From Punctularia strigosozonata HHB-11173 SS5 (lineage: Eukaryota; Basidiomycota; Agaricomycetes; Corticiales; Punctulariaceae): 64,000 nucleotides of DNA. The first letter of the stretch is position 1, and the number at the start of each line of letters is the position of its first letter. Shown piece by piece: positions 11,194 through 22,213 of this stretch. Below the pieces are notes generated by a model, which worked only from the letters and a program-made list of their open reading frames with translations, made no database searches and had not been told where the DNA came from. The stretch lies in NCBI RefSeq assembly GCF_000264995.1, contig NW_006767435.1:1698531-1762530 (forward strand). The letters are read 5' to 3'. Made by a program: the position numbers and the translations under genes.

Positions 11194-12148
11194 TTAGAAC
11201 CCGGATGGAAGCTCTAAGGGGCAAAAGACACCCCTGAGTGTTGCGCTGACTTTAATAGGGCCGTGGTGCAGCGATATCTTCATACTGGCGTGCAGCTGGA
11301 TGTCAAGAGCTGTGGTGGGAGAAAATAAGCAGAGGCAATGGCGCAGGTATGTGGGCACTAACCTGGTCGAGTAACATTCGCGGATCCTTGACAAGCGTCG
11401 TGCCACTTTGTCCCTGTAATACGGTACATATTGGTGGAACCGTGGCTCGAGGCGGTAATGATGGCTCACAAGTTGGATCGTCGCCGTTCTTCTTCGCTAC
11501 GTACGTGAAGTTCATGGGCACCTGCAGATCTGCATGCCCATGCGGCTTGATCTTCACGCTTGCCATCTTCGCTGTACCGACCTTTGCCTTCGTCTCCAGG
11601 TCGGTCATGGTGAGGTTAGCGCCTTTCATGATCTTAGTCGGGATGTAATTCTTGTGAACGTCGATGTGGAGGTTGACGTCGGCGAGGAACGAGAAAGAGG
11701 CTCGGCTCGACGAAGAGGGCGCGGAGAAACGGGGAGAAGGGACGACGGCATCGGTTATGAGAGTGATCGGCGGTGGATTGAAGCTGAGGGCAGGCTTCCG
11801 GGGTATGAGGAAGACACCAAGGCACACTATCAACGCACTGGAATATGAAGACTATCAGAACCGTGGAGAGATTGCATGGATATGATCGTACAGGAAAAGT
11901 ATCGAAACAAAGCCCAAAAACTTCGGATTCAAGCACCAATCCGGAATGTCGCAACTTCTTCGTGGTTTGTCGTCGAACGCGGTCTGTTCAACCTGCGCCG
12001 GTAGTGCAGGGGTCGAGGTTTCCAATGCGCCCAGCTTCTCAGGAGACCCATCAGCAGACACCAGGTAAGCAGGAGGAAGAGCTGTCCAACTCGGACGATG
12101 GCTCTGTTCCGTTCCTAGACCTGGCACGTTGCTGGGGAAGGAGGACAT
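11194..12148 (-). CDS. LEA2-like single-pass membrane protein
   Basis: Exons in transcript order are 11892-12148, 11363-11837 and 11194-11295, giving 277 residues. A cytosolic N-terminus of about 75 residues is followed by one strong transmembrane helix (FLGFVSILFLALIVCLGVFL) that only forms when intron 1 is removed. A proline-rich link (PPPITLIT) leads into a beta-rich domain with NLHIDVHKNY, KGANLTMTDL and VPMNFTYVA. Fungal proteins of this layout carry a Late Embryogenesis Abundant type 2 (WHy-like) domain on the extracytosolic face; the function in fungi is not established. The final exon starts where the reading frame continues (LDQ-LHASMKISLHHG). The domain call rests on layout and pattern, not on a search. 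Confidence 0.62.
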
Positions 12149-12995
12149 CACCGTTTGCTAAGCACGCCCAGATCGCGATCGTTAAATATGGCGAAGACGT
12201 CGCGAGATGTCGAAAGCTATAAAGTAGCGCGCGCTCGCAGCGCATCCATGGACCGCTTTGCGCTCGAAAACTCGCCGGACCAGTCGTATTGGATGATTGA
12301 CAGATTCGCAACGTCAAAAGCCATCGCGTGAGAGTACGATGGCGACCCTCGAGCTTGGCGTCGTAAAATCCGTGTGTTGACCACCAGGACGTAGCCCAAA
12401 CGTAGCCGCACAATGTATGCCGGTAATCATTGACAAAAATTGCGTGCAGCAGCCAATTTAACAAGGGCGAGGCTCACAAACGCAGGTCGGAAGCATGCAA
12501 GGCGGCAGGGAACTGCAGTAAAGCGCTTAAATTACGGCCCGGCGCTCATGCATTGACGAAGCTGCGCCTTCGCCGCCAGTGACATGGCGCTGATCCAGTG
12601 GCTGTGAAGGTCGGCATTCAAGAGACACCTGGACACCTGCGACTCAACATTCCCTCGCGATGCAACAAGAGTAGGCATCGAGTCATTGAGTACAACATTC
12701 AACAAACACAGCCTACATAATGCACGTCTGTCGACTCCCCGCGTGGTTGTCGCCGCTCGATTCTACATAACCTCTCAGAGCATCCGGCAGAAAACTCTTA
12801 CTGCTTTTCGTGACAAGGATGTATGCTGACAGCATCAGCGCCTTCTTCGGGATTACATAGCACAACTCACGAGTGCAACGGCGTCATCGAAATTCGACAG
12901 CAGTAGGACACCATCCATTGTGTGGCCCTTTTGCCCTCTCCACCCCTACACCGGTCAAGCGACTCCCGGACGGATAGCGCAGCGTTGGAATATCC
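12149..12995. other. Divergent intergenic region (LEA2-like / kinase-WD40) with repeat copy A
   Basis: About 850 bp. It contains the first copy of the 47-bp direct repeat at 12657-12703. No gene was recognised. Confidence 0.5.
12657..12703 (+). repeat. 47-bp direct repeat, copy A
   Basis: Matches 16140-16186 in the same orientation with one mismatch over 47 bp. Inside it, CGATGC and GCATCG form a 6-bp inverted repeat around an 11-nt spacer. Similarity stops abruptly on both sides. The two copies bracket the kinase-WD40 gene. Confidence 0.9.
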
Positions 12996-15632
12996 ATGGA
13001 TCGCGCGGAACACCCTATTGAAAATCCAGCCCTGCAGGCGCAGATAGACCCGTTGGACCAGGTACGTAGCCAGCAGTTCTACGGCGTCGGATTCAAAGTC
13101 TAAATGAGGTCTGACAACACGGTTTCCAGCATCTCAACGCTTCGGATGGTATAGACAAGGATTATCGCTCATCCTTGCGCAAGCTCAGCCGTCTTTGCGG
13201 AGAAAGTGGCCTGCTGCCAACCGCATATCGATTATCGGGAATCGTGAGGTCGGACGACGAGGCGCCGTACTCCGCTGGTGGATTCTCCGACGTTTGGCGA
13301 GGCACTCATGGCGATGCCTCTGTGGCGCTCAAGATCATTCGGCTGCACGCAGGGGATTGAGCTAAATATGTAAAGGTACGATGGGTCCGTGATCGCACGT
13401 CGTCCCGCTCTAACGAGGGAGGCATCCAGGTCTTCTGCAAGGAGGCCGTGATATGGAAGCGACTTGTTCATCCCAACATTGTTCCCTTTCTCGACGTCTC
13501 CTCTGGAATCCAGGCGTGCATCGTCTCACAGTGGATGGAAAATGGTGATGTCATGTCTTATCTTGAGCGGTTCCCGGATTCCAGTCGTCGAGAACTGGTA
13601 TGCACCCCCCATGCATATCGTTCCACTGCTGTGCCCTCATAACCCGAGAACGACAGATCCTGGACATTGCTCATGGGCTGGAGTACATGCGTGCGAACGG
13701 TCTCATACACGGTGACATGAAAAGTGTTGGTTCATAATCATCGATCGAATCAAACGCAGACTGAGGGCGGTCCAGCGCAACGTTCTCGTGGACGCAAAAG
13801 GTCGTGCTCTGCTGAGCGACTTTGGTCTCGCTGCTACCATCCTGGGCACGAGCTCGCTCGTGTCATCCACAGGAGAGTCTGCGAACTGGGGTACGTGGCG
13901 CTACATGGCTCCGGAGTTATTGGATCCCAAGGTGGAGATCAAGGTTCTGACCATGAAGGCCGATACTTACGGGTCTGGGATGACCGCATGGGAGGTATGG
14001 AGTCCAATTCGGACTGAGCCCTGACGGGGTGATGGAGCCTTGGTAAAGATGACACTATTTCCAGATATTCGACGGCAGAGTCCCTTTCTACGACGTCCAG
14101 AGTATATTTGCGGTGATCACCAAGGTCATGGACGGCACCCGTCCAGTGCTCCCAAAGAATGCTCGCGGTCTGGACAACGATATGCGATCGGTGATACAGG
14201 CCTGCTGGCAAGCCGATCCCACCGACCGCCCTTCCGTATCCGATGTCGTGGGCCAACTGACAAATGACGAGAAACTCTCAGATAAAGAATTCGGTGTCGT
14301 AGTTCAGATCGCTCAGGAGCTCATGTCGGATACAACGGGTCGGTACCCGAGCACGCACGCACTCTCAGAATATTATCTGATTGATGATTTTCATCGATCC
14401 GCTTTCTTGTGCGGCTTTAAACACCAAAGAGGGACTCCACGAGAAACTACAGTTGCTACAACAGAGCGGCAAATTTCGTCTCCAGCCACAAAAGGTCCAG
14501 CTTAATGCGTTAGTCATGGCTCTCGGCGAGAAGGCCCGCACGAGCCCGGGCAGCGCCAGGATCATCGCACGCAAACTGATAGCCTCGTTGGCCGCTGCTA
14601 TCGAAGACTGGAGGACAGAAGTTGCACAAGCAGTATCGGACATCAGGTGCAATCTCACAGATCGTACATGACTTCACTCTACTCAAGTGGTCTCATCAAT
14701 GACACGATCTTGCAGGGTTACTGATGAGAACTTCTCCCGGTTGTATTGAATTGCTACTCTTCGTTTCCCTCTCTCCAGAAGGGTCATATATCGCCTGGGC
14801 TTCCGCGCAGTACACCATATACATACAGAACTCGGACGCGGTCACGGGGGAGGAAACACAAGAGTCGAAGTCTTTCGAAGGGCACAGCGGTGCCGTTACA
14901 GGCGTCTCGGTCTCTCGCGACGGAGAGCGCGTCGCCTTATGCTCACGCGACGAGACAGTCCGGCTCTGGGACATGCGGACAGGCGAACAGTCCGGGACAC
15001 CGCTTCTGGGGCATAAGGGGCCGGTGTCCTGCGTTGCCTTCTCGCCCGACGGCAAGCACATTGTCTCTGGCTCGCACGACCGCACGCTCCGACTCTGGGA
15101 CGCCCGCACGGGCCGGGCCGTCGGCGAACCTTGGCGAGCCCACACTGATTGGGTTCGGGCCGTCGCGTTTTCGCCCACCGGAAAAGGCGTCGTCTCCGGA
15201 TCCGACGACAAATCTGTCCGTATCTGGGACGTGGACACGGGGAAAGTCGTCAAAGAGTCGTTGCAGGCCCACCATCACCACGTCCGCGCCGTCTCCTATT
15301 CCAACGATGGCGAACGTGTCGCGTCCGGGTCTGGAGATGGCACGGCACGGGTCTGGAACGCTCGGGCGGTGAAGGCGGTCCTGGGCCCCTTGCAGGGGCA
15401 CGAAGGCACGGTGGGCTCCGTGGCATTTTCCCCGGACGGAAGGTACATCGTCACGGGCTCGGACGACCGTACGATCTGGATATGGGATGCGCGCACGGGA
15501 AAGGCTGTAGTTCCGCGACTGGGAAGGCATGAAGGTCGCGTCCAGTCCATCGTGTTCTCTCCCGACGGAAAGCGCGTCATCTCCGGAGGCGATGACGGCC
15601 TAGTCAAAGTATGGGATGCGGAGATAGATTAG
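12996..15632 (+). CDS. Protein kinase-WD40 repeat fusion protein (one in-frame TGA)
   Basis: Model exons are 12996-13061, 13130-13375, 13430-13597, 13657-13725, 13776-13994, 14065-14338, 14430-14663 and 14716-15632, giving 730 codons. The kinase domain has SAGGFSDVWRG (Gly loop, about residue 70), Lys90 in VALKII, HGDMKSRN (178-185), DFG (198-200) and MAPELL, the pattern of TKL-like kinases expanded in Agaricomycetes. A helical linker (EGLHEKLQLLQQSGKF..) at about 350-425 leads to a seven-bladed WD40 propeller with near-identical blades (VAFSPDGKHIVSGSHDRTLRLWD). TGA at 13358-13360 (codon 99) interrupts the reading between VALKII and the C-helix, and no intron can remove it. The gene may be a recent pseudogene, a null allele or a sequencing error. 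The linker introns (GTCGGT and GTACAT donors) are the weakest joins. Confidence 0.72.
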
Positions 15633-16306
15633 CTTACTTGTCGCAACCCTTTGCGTGGAATAATGCGTTATCACGCGGGTTTGTTCGTAAAGGGATCGAC
15701 GCCCCGCTGTTTTGTTTGAAACCGCAATAAATCTCACGGGTAGCGCACCCTGAACGCGTTCCGGGAAGCTGCAACCGACCAGTGCCCGAATTTCCCGCCA
15801 TGCCTGAGGATGAGAGACAATAATGTATGGTAGTTCAAAAGCAACGTGGTATGTGCCCACAAATACGGGATAGCCTAATGCACTCCAGGGCCGCTTGACT
15901 AGAGCCGGGGAGGCGGGCGAGCACCACAGAGAACGAAGACAGAGGTCAGATGTCGGTCGATGGAGCATACTTCAAGTGCCTACGCGAGCGAGTCGCGGAT
16001 ACGTGAAGGCTAACAGTGCAACAGGTCACTGATGGAGTTGACAGAACATCGACAGTGATTTGATCCAGGGACTGCGCTGAGTAGAGAGCTGGAGATGCGT
16101 GGGCGGGCAGAGGCAGGCGGTGTGGCAGTTGATACGAGCGCGATGCAACAAGAGTAGGCATCGAGTCACTGAGTACAACATTCAACGGAGCAATCAATAT
16201 GTTTGTATTTATATAAGACTCCGCCATATCCATACTGCGTCGGAGTTCGTCAATCGCAAAGCTACTACTCTTGAACTGAAACGACGCACATCCGTCAAAG
16301 GTGAAA
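15633..16306. other. Intergenic region with repeat copy B
   Basis: Lies between the convergent kinase-WD40 and small secreted protein genes. It contains the second copy of the 47-bp repeat. The open frames here are short and unrecognised. Confidence 0.5.
16140..16186 (+). repeat. 47-bp direct repeat, copy B
   Basis: Second copy of the element at 12657-12703, same orientation, one C/T difference. It lies about 0.5 kb downstream of the kinase-WD40 stop codon. Confidence 0.9.
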
Positions 16307-16614
16307 TCAAGCGCCAGTGGAGGTCGGCAGCGCCGTCACGGTCCAGGTAACGACGGTGGTTTTCTCAACCATCCACGGCGAGTGATCGGTGAGCGTGAAG
16401 TACTTCTTGATTGCGGTGAAGGTTGCTGGGATGGCGGTGTCCGTGATGGTACCCGTCACACTTTCAACCGTCGAAATTTCGGTCGCGGTAGGGTTCTGCA
16501 AGTTCGTGAGGTCGATACAAGTGTGGAAGAAAGGTCGAGCAAGGAACACGCATAACGTACGGGAATGGCGAAGGCCACAGAGGCCAAGGCGAGGAGCGAG
16601 ACGAAGCACTTCAT
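16307..16614 (-). CDS. Small secreted protein, 80 residues
   Basis: Exons 16561-16614 and 16307-16495 give 80 residues. The first exon is essentially a signal peptide (MKCFVSLLALASVAFAIP). The mature part of about 60 residues is rich in Thr, Val and Ile, has no cysteine, and contains TVESVTGTITDTAIPATF and EKTTVVTWTVTALP. The lack of cysteines rules out a hydrophobin or a typical disulphide-rich effector. Many Thr/Ser residues could carry O-glycans. It resembles the short repeat-bearing tails of fungal cell-wall proteins, but I do not recognise a family. A TATA box lies about 100 bp upstream. Canonical splice sites and the signal peptide support a real gene. Confidence 0.6.
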
Positions 16615-16713
16615 GATATATTCGGCGTCGGCAACGGCGAGTCCGTCTGGTTGTGTGCACGAGATAGAACGATAGAGTAGTGCGCACGATAAGCTAGCGT
16701 GAAGTATGTTCGG

Positions 16714-16719
16714 TTTATA
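16714..16719 (-). promoter_or_regulatory. TATA box of the small secreted protein gene
   Basis: TATAAA on the minus strand about 100 bp upstream of the start codon. Confidence 0.45.
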
Positions 16720-19020
16720 TGACCGTGCAGGACCAGCACGAGATAGCACCACACTGCGATGTCCAACATCAAGTGCGATGCCCGCGCGATTGTCTGAGGT
16801 ATTCCGCATGGTCAAGGGCGTATGATTTGCGCATATTCACGCCAGGGACAGCGATGGGCTTCGGCGCAAAAAAGATGCAATACGGCGTGGGTACTCGTCC
16901 CAGGGCGACAACGGCGGATTATCGTCATGATCGGAAGCCGCAGTAGATTTGCGAGAAGCACATCATGGCGATTCCGACCACCGGATGCGACTTCGCGGTG
17001 TTCATGACCTGACACAACCCTCCGTTTCGTCCCATGCGCCTGCATGAGGAAAAGCTCAGGGGTTCGATGGGACGTTTGATGCGGATTGGATAGCAATGAT
17101 AATACCTCGCATCGGATCGGCCCCGGGAGATGATGCCTGTGAGCGTTTTGTCGAGATGATACAGTAACTTAGGTAGATGGAGCTTCGTCATACTCGTTTC
17201 GAAAATATCACTACATAACTCACAAATCGTTCCGAAGCGTACGCCTCTTAATCTCTAGGGACATCATATATCCGGTTGGACGTATTCGTGATAACAGACA
17301 TCGCTGCTTGGTAGATCCTGGGTAGATCTGTGAGAACATTGGTAGAAGCTCCAAGACGAGAATGACACCGACGTTTCTGCGTTGCTCACAACCCACGGCT
17401 AGACAGATCCTGTCGATCGCTGAGCCGGGCGCCTTTCCTGAGAATCTCTGAGAATCTCAGGGCCCTGAAGTTGCGTCCATGCCCAAGTATGAACCCTTGC
17501 ATTGGCCAACGAAGAGCTCCAGATGTCGGTGGGAGTACAGTATGGGAACAGGGCGTCGCCCTCCGAAGATCCGGTGCCCATTTAGGGTTAGAACCCGACG
17601 CGTGTGCGGGGACGGCAAGGGACAGTACAGGTCAGCATCATCAGCAGATACCGATTGTGCCCCCCGAAGATGTCCCTGTATAGATACCCGATGGACCACT
17701 TTCCTCCTGTTCCTGTTCGTTCCCGATGCTTCCCGGCGCTTGCTTCAGCGGCAAAACGCTGTGCTTGGTAAGGTCATGGTCAAACACGAGTCCAGAAATA
17801 CCAGACGAGCATACCCGTTCACAGTATAGAACATTGAGGGGGATCACGTCATTCAACTGACTCCATGTTAGCAGATGCATTCTCAAGCGAAATATACGTG
17901 AAGTTCAGCTTGTCGAAAGAGCGTTCATGACAGCCGCCGTGACGCGTGAGCTAGAGGAGGATGGCAGCGGGCCTGTAACTATTCCGATATCGGCGCTTCA
18001 CCCAGATTTCTCCCACGAGTCCTGCTTTGCTTTCACACCCATCACCCACTACGATCTCTGCTGATCTCAGTCCAACCACCTACTGCAATCGCAAATCATC
18101 CCGTTTACTTTTTACTGAACAGGCACAATCGATTAATCTTAAAGTTACTCCGACACCATCACGGTTGAACGTCGTCCGACCGGCAGTGAAGGCAGACTCT
18201 GAGAACTTGTGGTGAACCTGGACTTCACGCGATCTGAGAGCATCGCTCAGGTCGGTTTTCTGCCTATTGAGACACCCGTGCGCCAGCGCGCGTGAGAGTG
18301 TCAGTGATCCCTTCGGCTTTCAGGCGCCCGCTGGGGAACGACTCGCAGGTAGAGTCGCCCTTGCGCACTCGTACCCAGCAGCTCTAACAAAATTATATCA
18401 GAATATAAGCGCCCTTGTGGAGGTCGTAACTTCTGAGTTCCTGAAAGCGCGTACGACTGCTTGCTGCGACACTATCATTGACCATTTGTTCCATAATCAA
18501 GCACAAGTCGCCTGTTCCTTTCGCCACCACCATATGCGGCACAAACCCGCCTCTTTCCTTTCCTGTCATGCACCCACATCGCTGGATCTGGGGCTATCTC
18601 TTGCAACTCTCACAATGACAGGGTCCGGGGCAGCCACATAATCTTCATCGGGTTTCCGCCATTGATGTGTTGCGTCCGAAGGTCGTGGCACCAGTTGATC
18701 GCTCATTACGAACTTCTCGGAGATTTCTTCCGTCTGCGCGGTCCCGACGTCCGGATGTGAATATCGCTCGTTCCTTTTTGGTGAAGCGCGGCTGCCGAAC
18801 ACGACCAGAGGCATGTCGGTCAGGCCGACGACGCCAAGCAGGACACATTATCGCGCATTATTGCCGCTCTCACGCACGCACATTACGATCATCGTTCGTT
18901 CGCGTCGAAGTGCCTCCTAACTGCGGGGGACGGGACCGCCAAGGTCATGAAGCGTCCGACGGTACCTGGCTGAAGGCCTAGTGACTTCTCATACCAGGAC
19001 ATAGGCAAGAGATGGAGGCA

Positions 19021-19026
19021 TATAAG
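19021..19026 (+). promoter_or_regulatory. TATA box of the laccase gene
   Basis: TATAAG about 115 bp upstream of the laccase start codon, in the usual position for basidiomycete laccase promoters. Confidence 0.55.
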
Positions 19027-19137
19027 GAGTGCTCGATGGGCTCGGAGTCTCCAACCCGCTCAGAGACATCCGTTCGGGTTTCCTCCCATCCGACTTCCAG
19101 TTCTTCACTTCGCGGAACGTCGACCTCTTTATTCACC

Positions 19138-21222
19138 ATGGCCCGCTTCCAGCCTCTCGCTGCCTTTGTGACTTTGTCCACGGCCCTTGGGGCTTTGGCC
19201 GCCATCGGCCCTGTTGCCACTATCGACATCGTTAACCGCGAGCTTGCGCCGGACGGCTTCAACCGATCGTAAGATCTTTATGGAACGCCTCGCGCATCGA
19301 CTTATAACTTCCGCAGGACTGTTCTCGCCGGAACGAATGGAGTCGGCACATTCCCTGGCCCACTTATCACCGGTACCAAGGTGAGATGATTGATTTCGTT
19401 ATGTTTGTCACAAGCTCTAAATCGTGTCCTTCGGTAGGGCGCCCATTTCAAGCTCAACGTCAACAACAAGCTCAATGACACTACGATGCTGAAGTCCACC
19501 ACTATCGTAAGTTTGCTGCTTCAAAATTCAAAGGATATCTATTCACGATCATCTTGCAGCACTGGCACGGTCTCTTCCAAAAGGGTACCAACTGGGCCGA
19601 CGGCCCGGCCTTCGTTAACCAGTGCCCGATTGCTAGCGGCAACTCGTTCTTGTACGACTTCACCGTCCCCAACCAGGCTGGCACTTTCTGGTACCACTCC
19701 CACTTGTCTACCCAGTACTGTGACGGTCTTCGCGGTGCACTTGTTGGTCAGTGGCTCAGGTTTAATCATTGCAGTCATCCTGAACCTGACGCTACCGGCA
19801 AATAGTCTACGACCCCCTCGATCCGTACAAGTCCCTTTACGATGTTGACAACGAATCCACCGTCATCACGCTCGCGGACTGGTACCATGCTGTAGCCCCG
19901 ACTATCGCGGTTGGTGTCGCGGATTCGACATTGATTAACGGACTGTGAGTTGGGTTGCCTCGCTTAGTGCCTACAGCTGACTTTCTTTCATCCAGGGGTC
20001 GCTATGCCGGGGGACCCTCGTCTAACCTCGCCGTGATCAGCGTCACCAAGGGATTGCGCTACAGGTTCCGTCTGGTTTCCATCAGCTGTGACCCCAACTT
20101 CACCTTCCAGATCGATGGTCACAACTTCACCGTGCGTATATGTTCTGAAGAAGTATCGCCTAACGATGACTCAATGTTCACGCCAGATCATCGAAGTCGA
20201 CGGCGTCAACCATCAGCCCCTCCAGGTCGACCAAATCCAAATCTTCGCCGGTCAACGCTACTCCATCATCCTGAACGCCAACAAGAATATCGGCAACTAC
20301 TGGATTCGCGCAAACCCGAACAACGGCGCCGCACAAGGCTTCGCGAACGGCATCAACTCCGCCATCCTGCGCTACGTCGGCGCGCCCGCCGTTGAGCCCA
20401 CGACGACGCAGGCCAACTCGACTGCGCCGCTCGTCGAGACCTCTCTCGTCCCGCGGGAGAACCCAGGCGCACCGATCCCGGCCTCGCAGCGCTGTGTCGA
20501 CTGCGCGGACGTGAACATCAACCTCGCGCTCGACTTTAACCTCAACGGCGACTTCAATTTTAACATCAACGGCGTGACCTACATCTCGCCCACCGTTCCG
20601 GTCCTCCTCCAGATCCTCTCCGGCGCGCAATCAGCCACGGACTTGCTCCCCGCCGGCAGCGTCTACACGCTCCCGAAGAACAGTACCATCCAGCTTACGC
20701 TCCCCGCCGGCACGACTGCTCCCGCCGCGGGCGGACCTCACCCCTTCCATTTGCACGGTGTACGTCTTACAATCTCCCCTCCGTCTTGAATGAACACTCA
20801 CCCTTTCCAGCACACCTTTGACGTTGTCCGCGCCTCGGGCCAATCCGACTACAACTGGATCAACCCGCCTCGTCGCGACGTCGTCAGCACGGGACAGACG
20901 GGCGATAACGTCACGGTAAGCACGGCGTTCCATCCTGTATTTCCCGTTTCCCTTACCCTCGAGCCCGTAGATCCGATTCACCACCGATAACTACGGTCCC
21001 TGGTTCCTCCACTGCCACATCGACTGGCATCTCGAGACCGGTTTCGCTGTCGTCTTCGCGGAGGACACGGGCGACGTCTCGTCGAAGGTCGCCGTTCCCC
21101 AATCTTGGAGCAACCTTTGCCCCACCTACGATGCTCTCACCGGTGAGTCGCTGCCGTCTCCTTCGCTAGTGTTTCTGAGGGCTGACGTACTTGCAGCTGA
21201 CCAGCTCGGCGGCGAGGACTAA
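19138..21222 (+). CDS. Laccase (secreted multicopper oxidase)
   Basis: Oxidises phenols and aromatic amines by one electron while reducing O2 to water; secreted for lignin or phenol chemistry. Ten exons (19138-19268, 19317-19380, 19438-19506, 19560-19746, 19806-19944, 19996-20131, 20187-20759, 20811-20915, 20971-21142, 21197-21222) give 533 residues. A 21-residue signal peptide ends LGALA. All four copper motifs are intact: HWHG (89-92), [14 protein letters not shown] (131-144), HPFHLHGH (427-434) and HCHIDWH (482-488), with type-1 ligand Cys483. The position ten residues after that Cys is Phe493, which in the family goes with a high redox potential (Phe class). There are several N-glycosylation sequons. 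The gene looks complete and functional, and lies upstream of the Rds1-like gene on the same strand. Confidence 0.97.
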
Positions 21223-22213
21223 ACTATTAAGCAAGGCCAACTTGACGATCCCTACCGATTTCCTATCTATTTGTAACTTTTATCGACGCGCATACTATAC
21301 TTTCTACACGGGTCTGAAATGATTTTGGGGTTTTCTTGGCGTATTTTCGTTACCTGTAATGGTGCAGTAGTTACGATTGAAAAAGCAAGGGGAAAGAAGT
21401 AGTGCAGCGTAGTGTATATGAATGCACATCAAGAAGATTGAACAGTCGTATAATAACGTTCGTTGACAATGAAAGGAACCTTCCTTGAGTCTGTCCAGTT
21501 TTGGCCGTACTTAGACGAGCCGCCGCCGCGAGCGCTTCTTTTGCGCTTCGTAAGTATGTACAGCCACACCCCTTAGCAAGTGCCGTTGACTGCCCACCTT
21601 GCCGCACTTATCAATCCCTCCTCGCGCGTTCGGTGTAGCGCCGGCTTCTCTACGTTCATCATATGTAAGATGCATGATGCATGATCTCTGTTGAGCCTCC
21701 TTCGAAACAATCAACATGTCCACTTGAATTCATTCCAGGCTCCTGGCGTTAAGCTGTGCCAGCACCACGATGCTCTGCGAGGACGCTCGTCATTGCTTGT
21801 CATGAATCGGGTGGACATCTGCCCCTCGACGGTTCGCGACCTCTCCGACGTCACACGTGCGCCCCGGTAAATACATCCGTTACGGCATTCGCGAGCCGAA
21901 ACCGGATTAGCAGCGAGGCGAAACACCACATTCGCGACGGCTTCGGCAACGTCCCATTGAATCCGAAAATTATGAAGAACCTGGACCAGGACGATGCCAT
22001 ATGGGCTACTGGCGATCGGCGGCCCTCCTAGGCAGCGCTGGCTGCTCTTATTGGACTTGATCCCTCCGTGCTGCGTCATGATCCGCCTCTTCTCCAGGGT
22101 GGTCAGGAGAATATCGAAGCCGAGCCAGCGTATAAATGGTGTGCGGTTGTGTGTAGCGTATTCAATCCACTTGTCCTCCTCGCCTCTGCAAGCCGGAGAC
22201 CCACCACTCCAAA
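21223..22213. other. Intergenic region between laccase and Rds1-like gene
   Basis: About 1 kb, holding the laccase 3' UTR and the Rds1-like promoter. A 176-codon minus-strand open frame here has no family features and covers the promoter, so it is ignored. Confidence 0.5.
22131..22137 (+). promoter_or_regulatory. TATA box of the Rds1-like gene
   Basis: TATAAAT about 80 bp upstream of the start codon. Confidence 0.6.

Larger units (their letters stand above)
16615..19137. other. 2.5-kb intergenic region upstream of the laccase
   Basis: Divergent promoter region between the small secreted protein and the laccase. Many short open frames occur but none is recognisable. There is a local echo of CTGAGAATCT near 17448. 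Apart from TATA boxes at both ends, no function can be assigned. Confidence 0.5.

Noticed and set aside
14724-15632. WD40 protein as a separate gene starting at the ATG at 14724
   Set aside because: Possible, but a GTACAT..TTGCAG intron joins it in phase to the kinase linker, and the first blade would otherwise be cut short. Kept as a fusion, with lower confidence.
17040-17075. tRNA B-box-like GGTTCGA
   Set aside because: No matching A box or foldable acceptor stem nearby.
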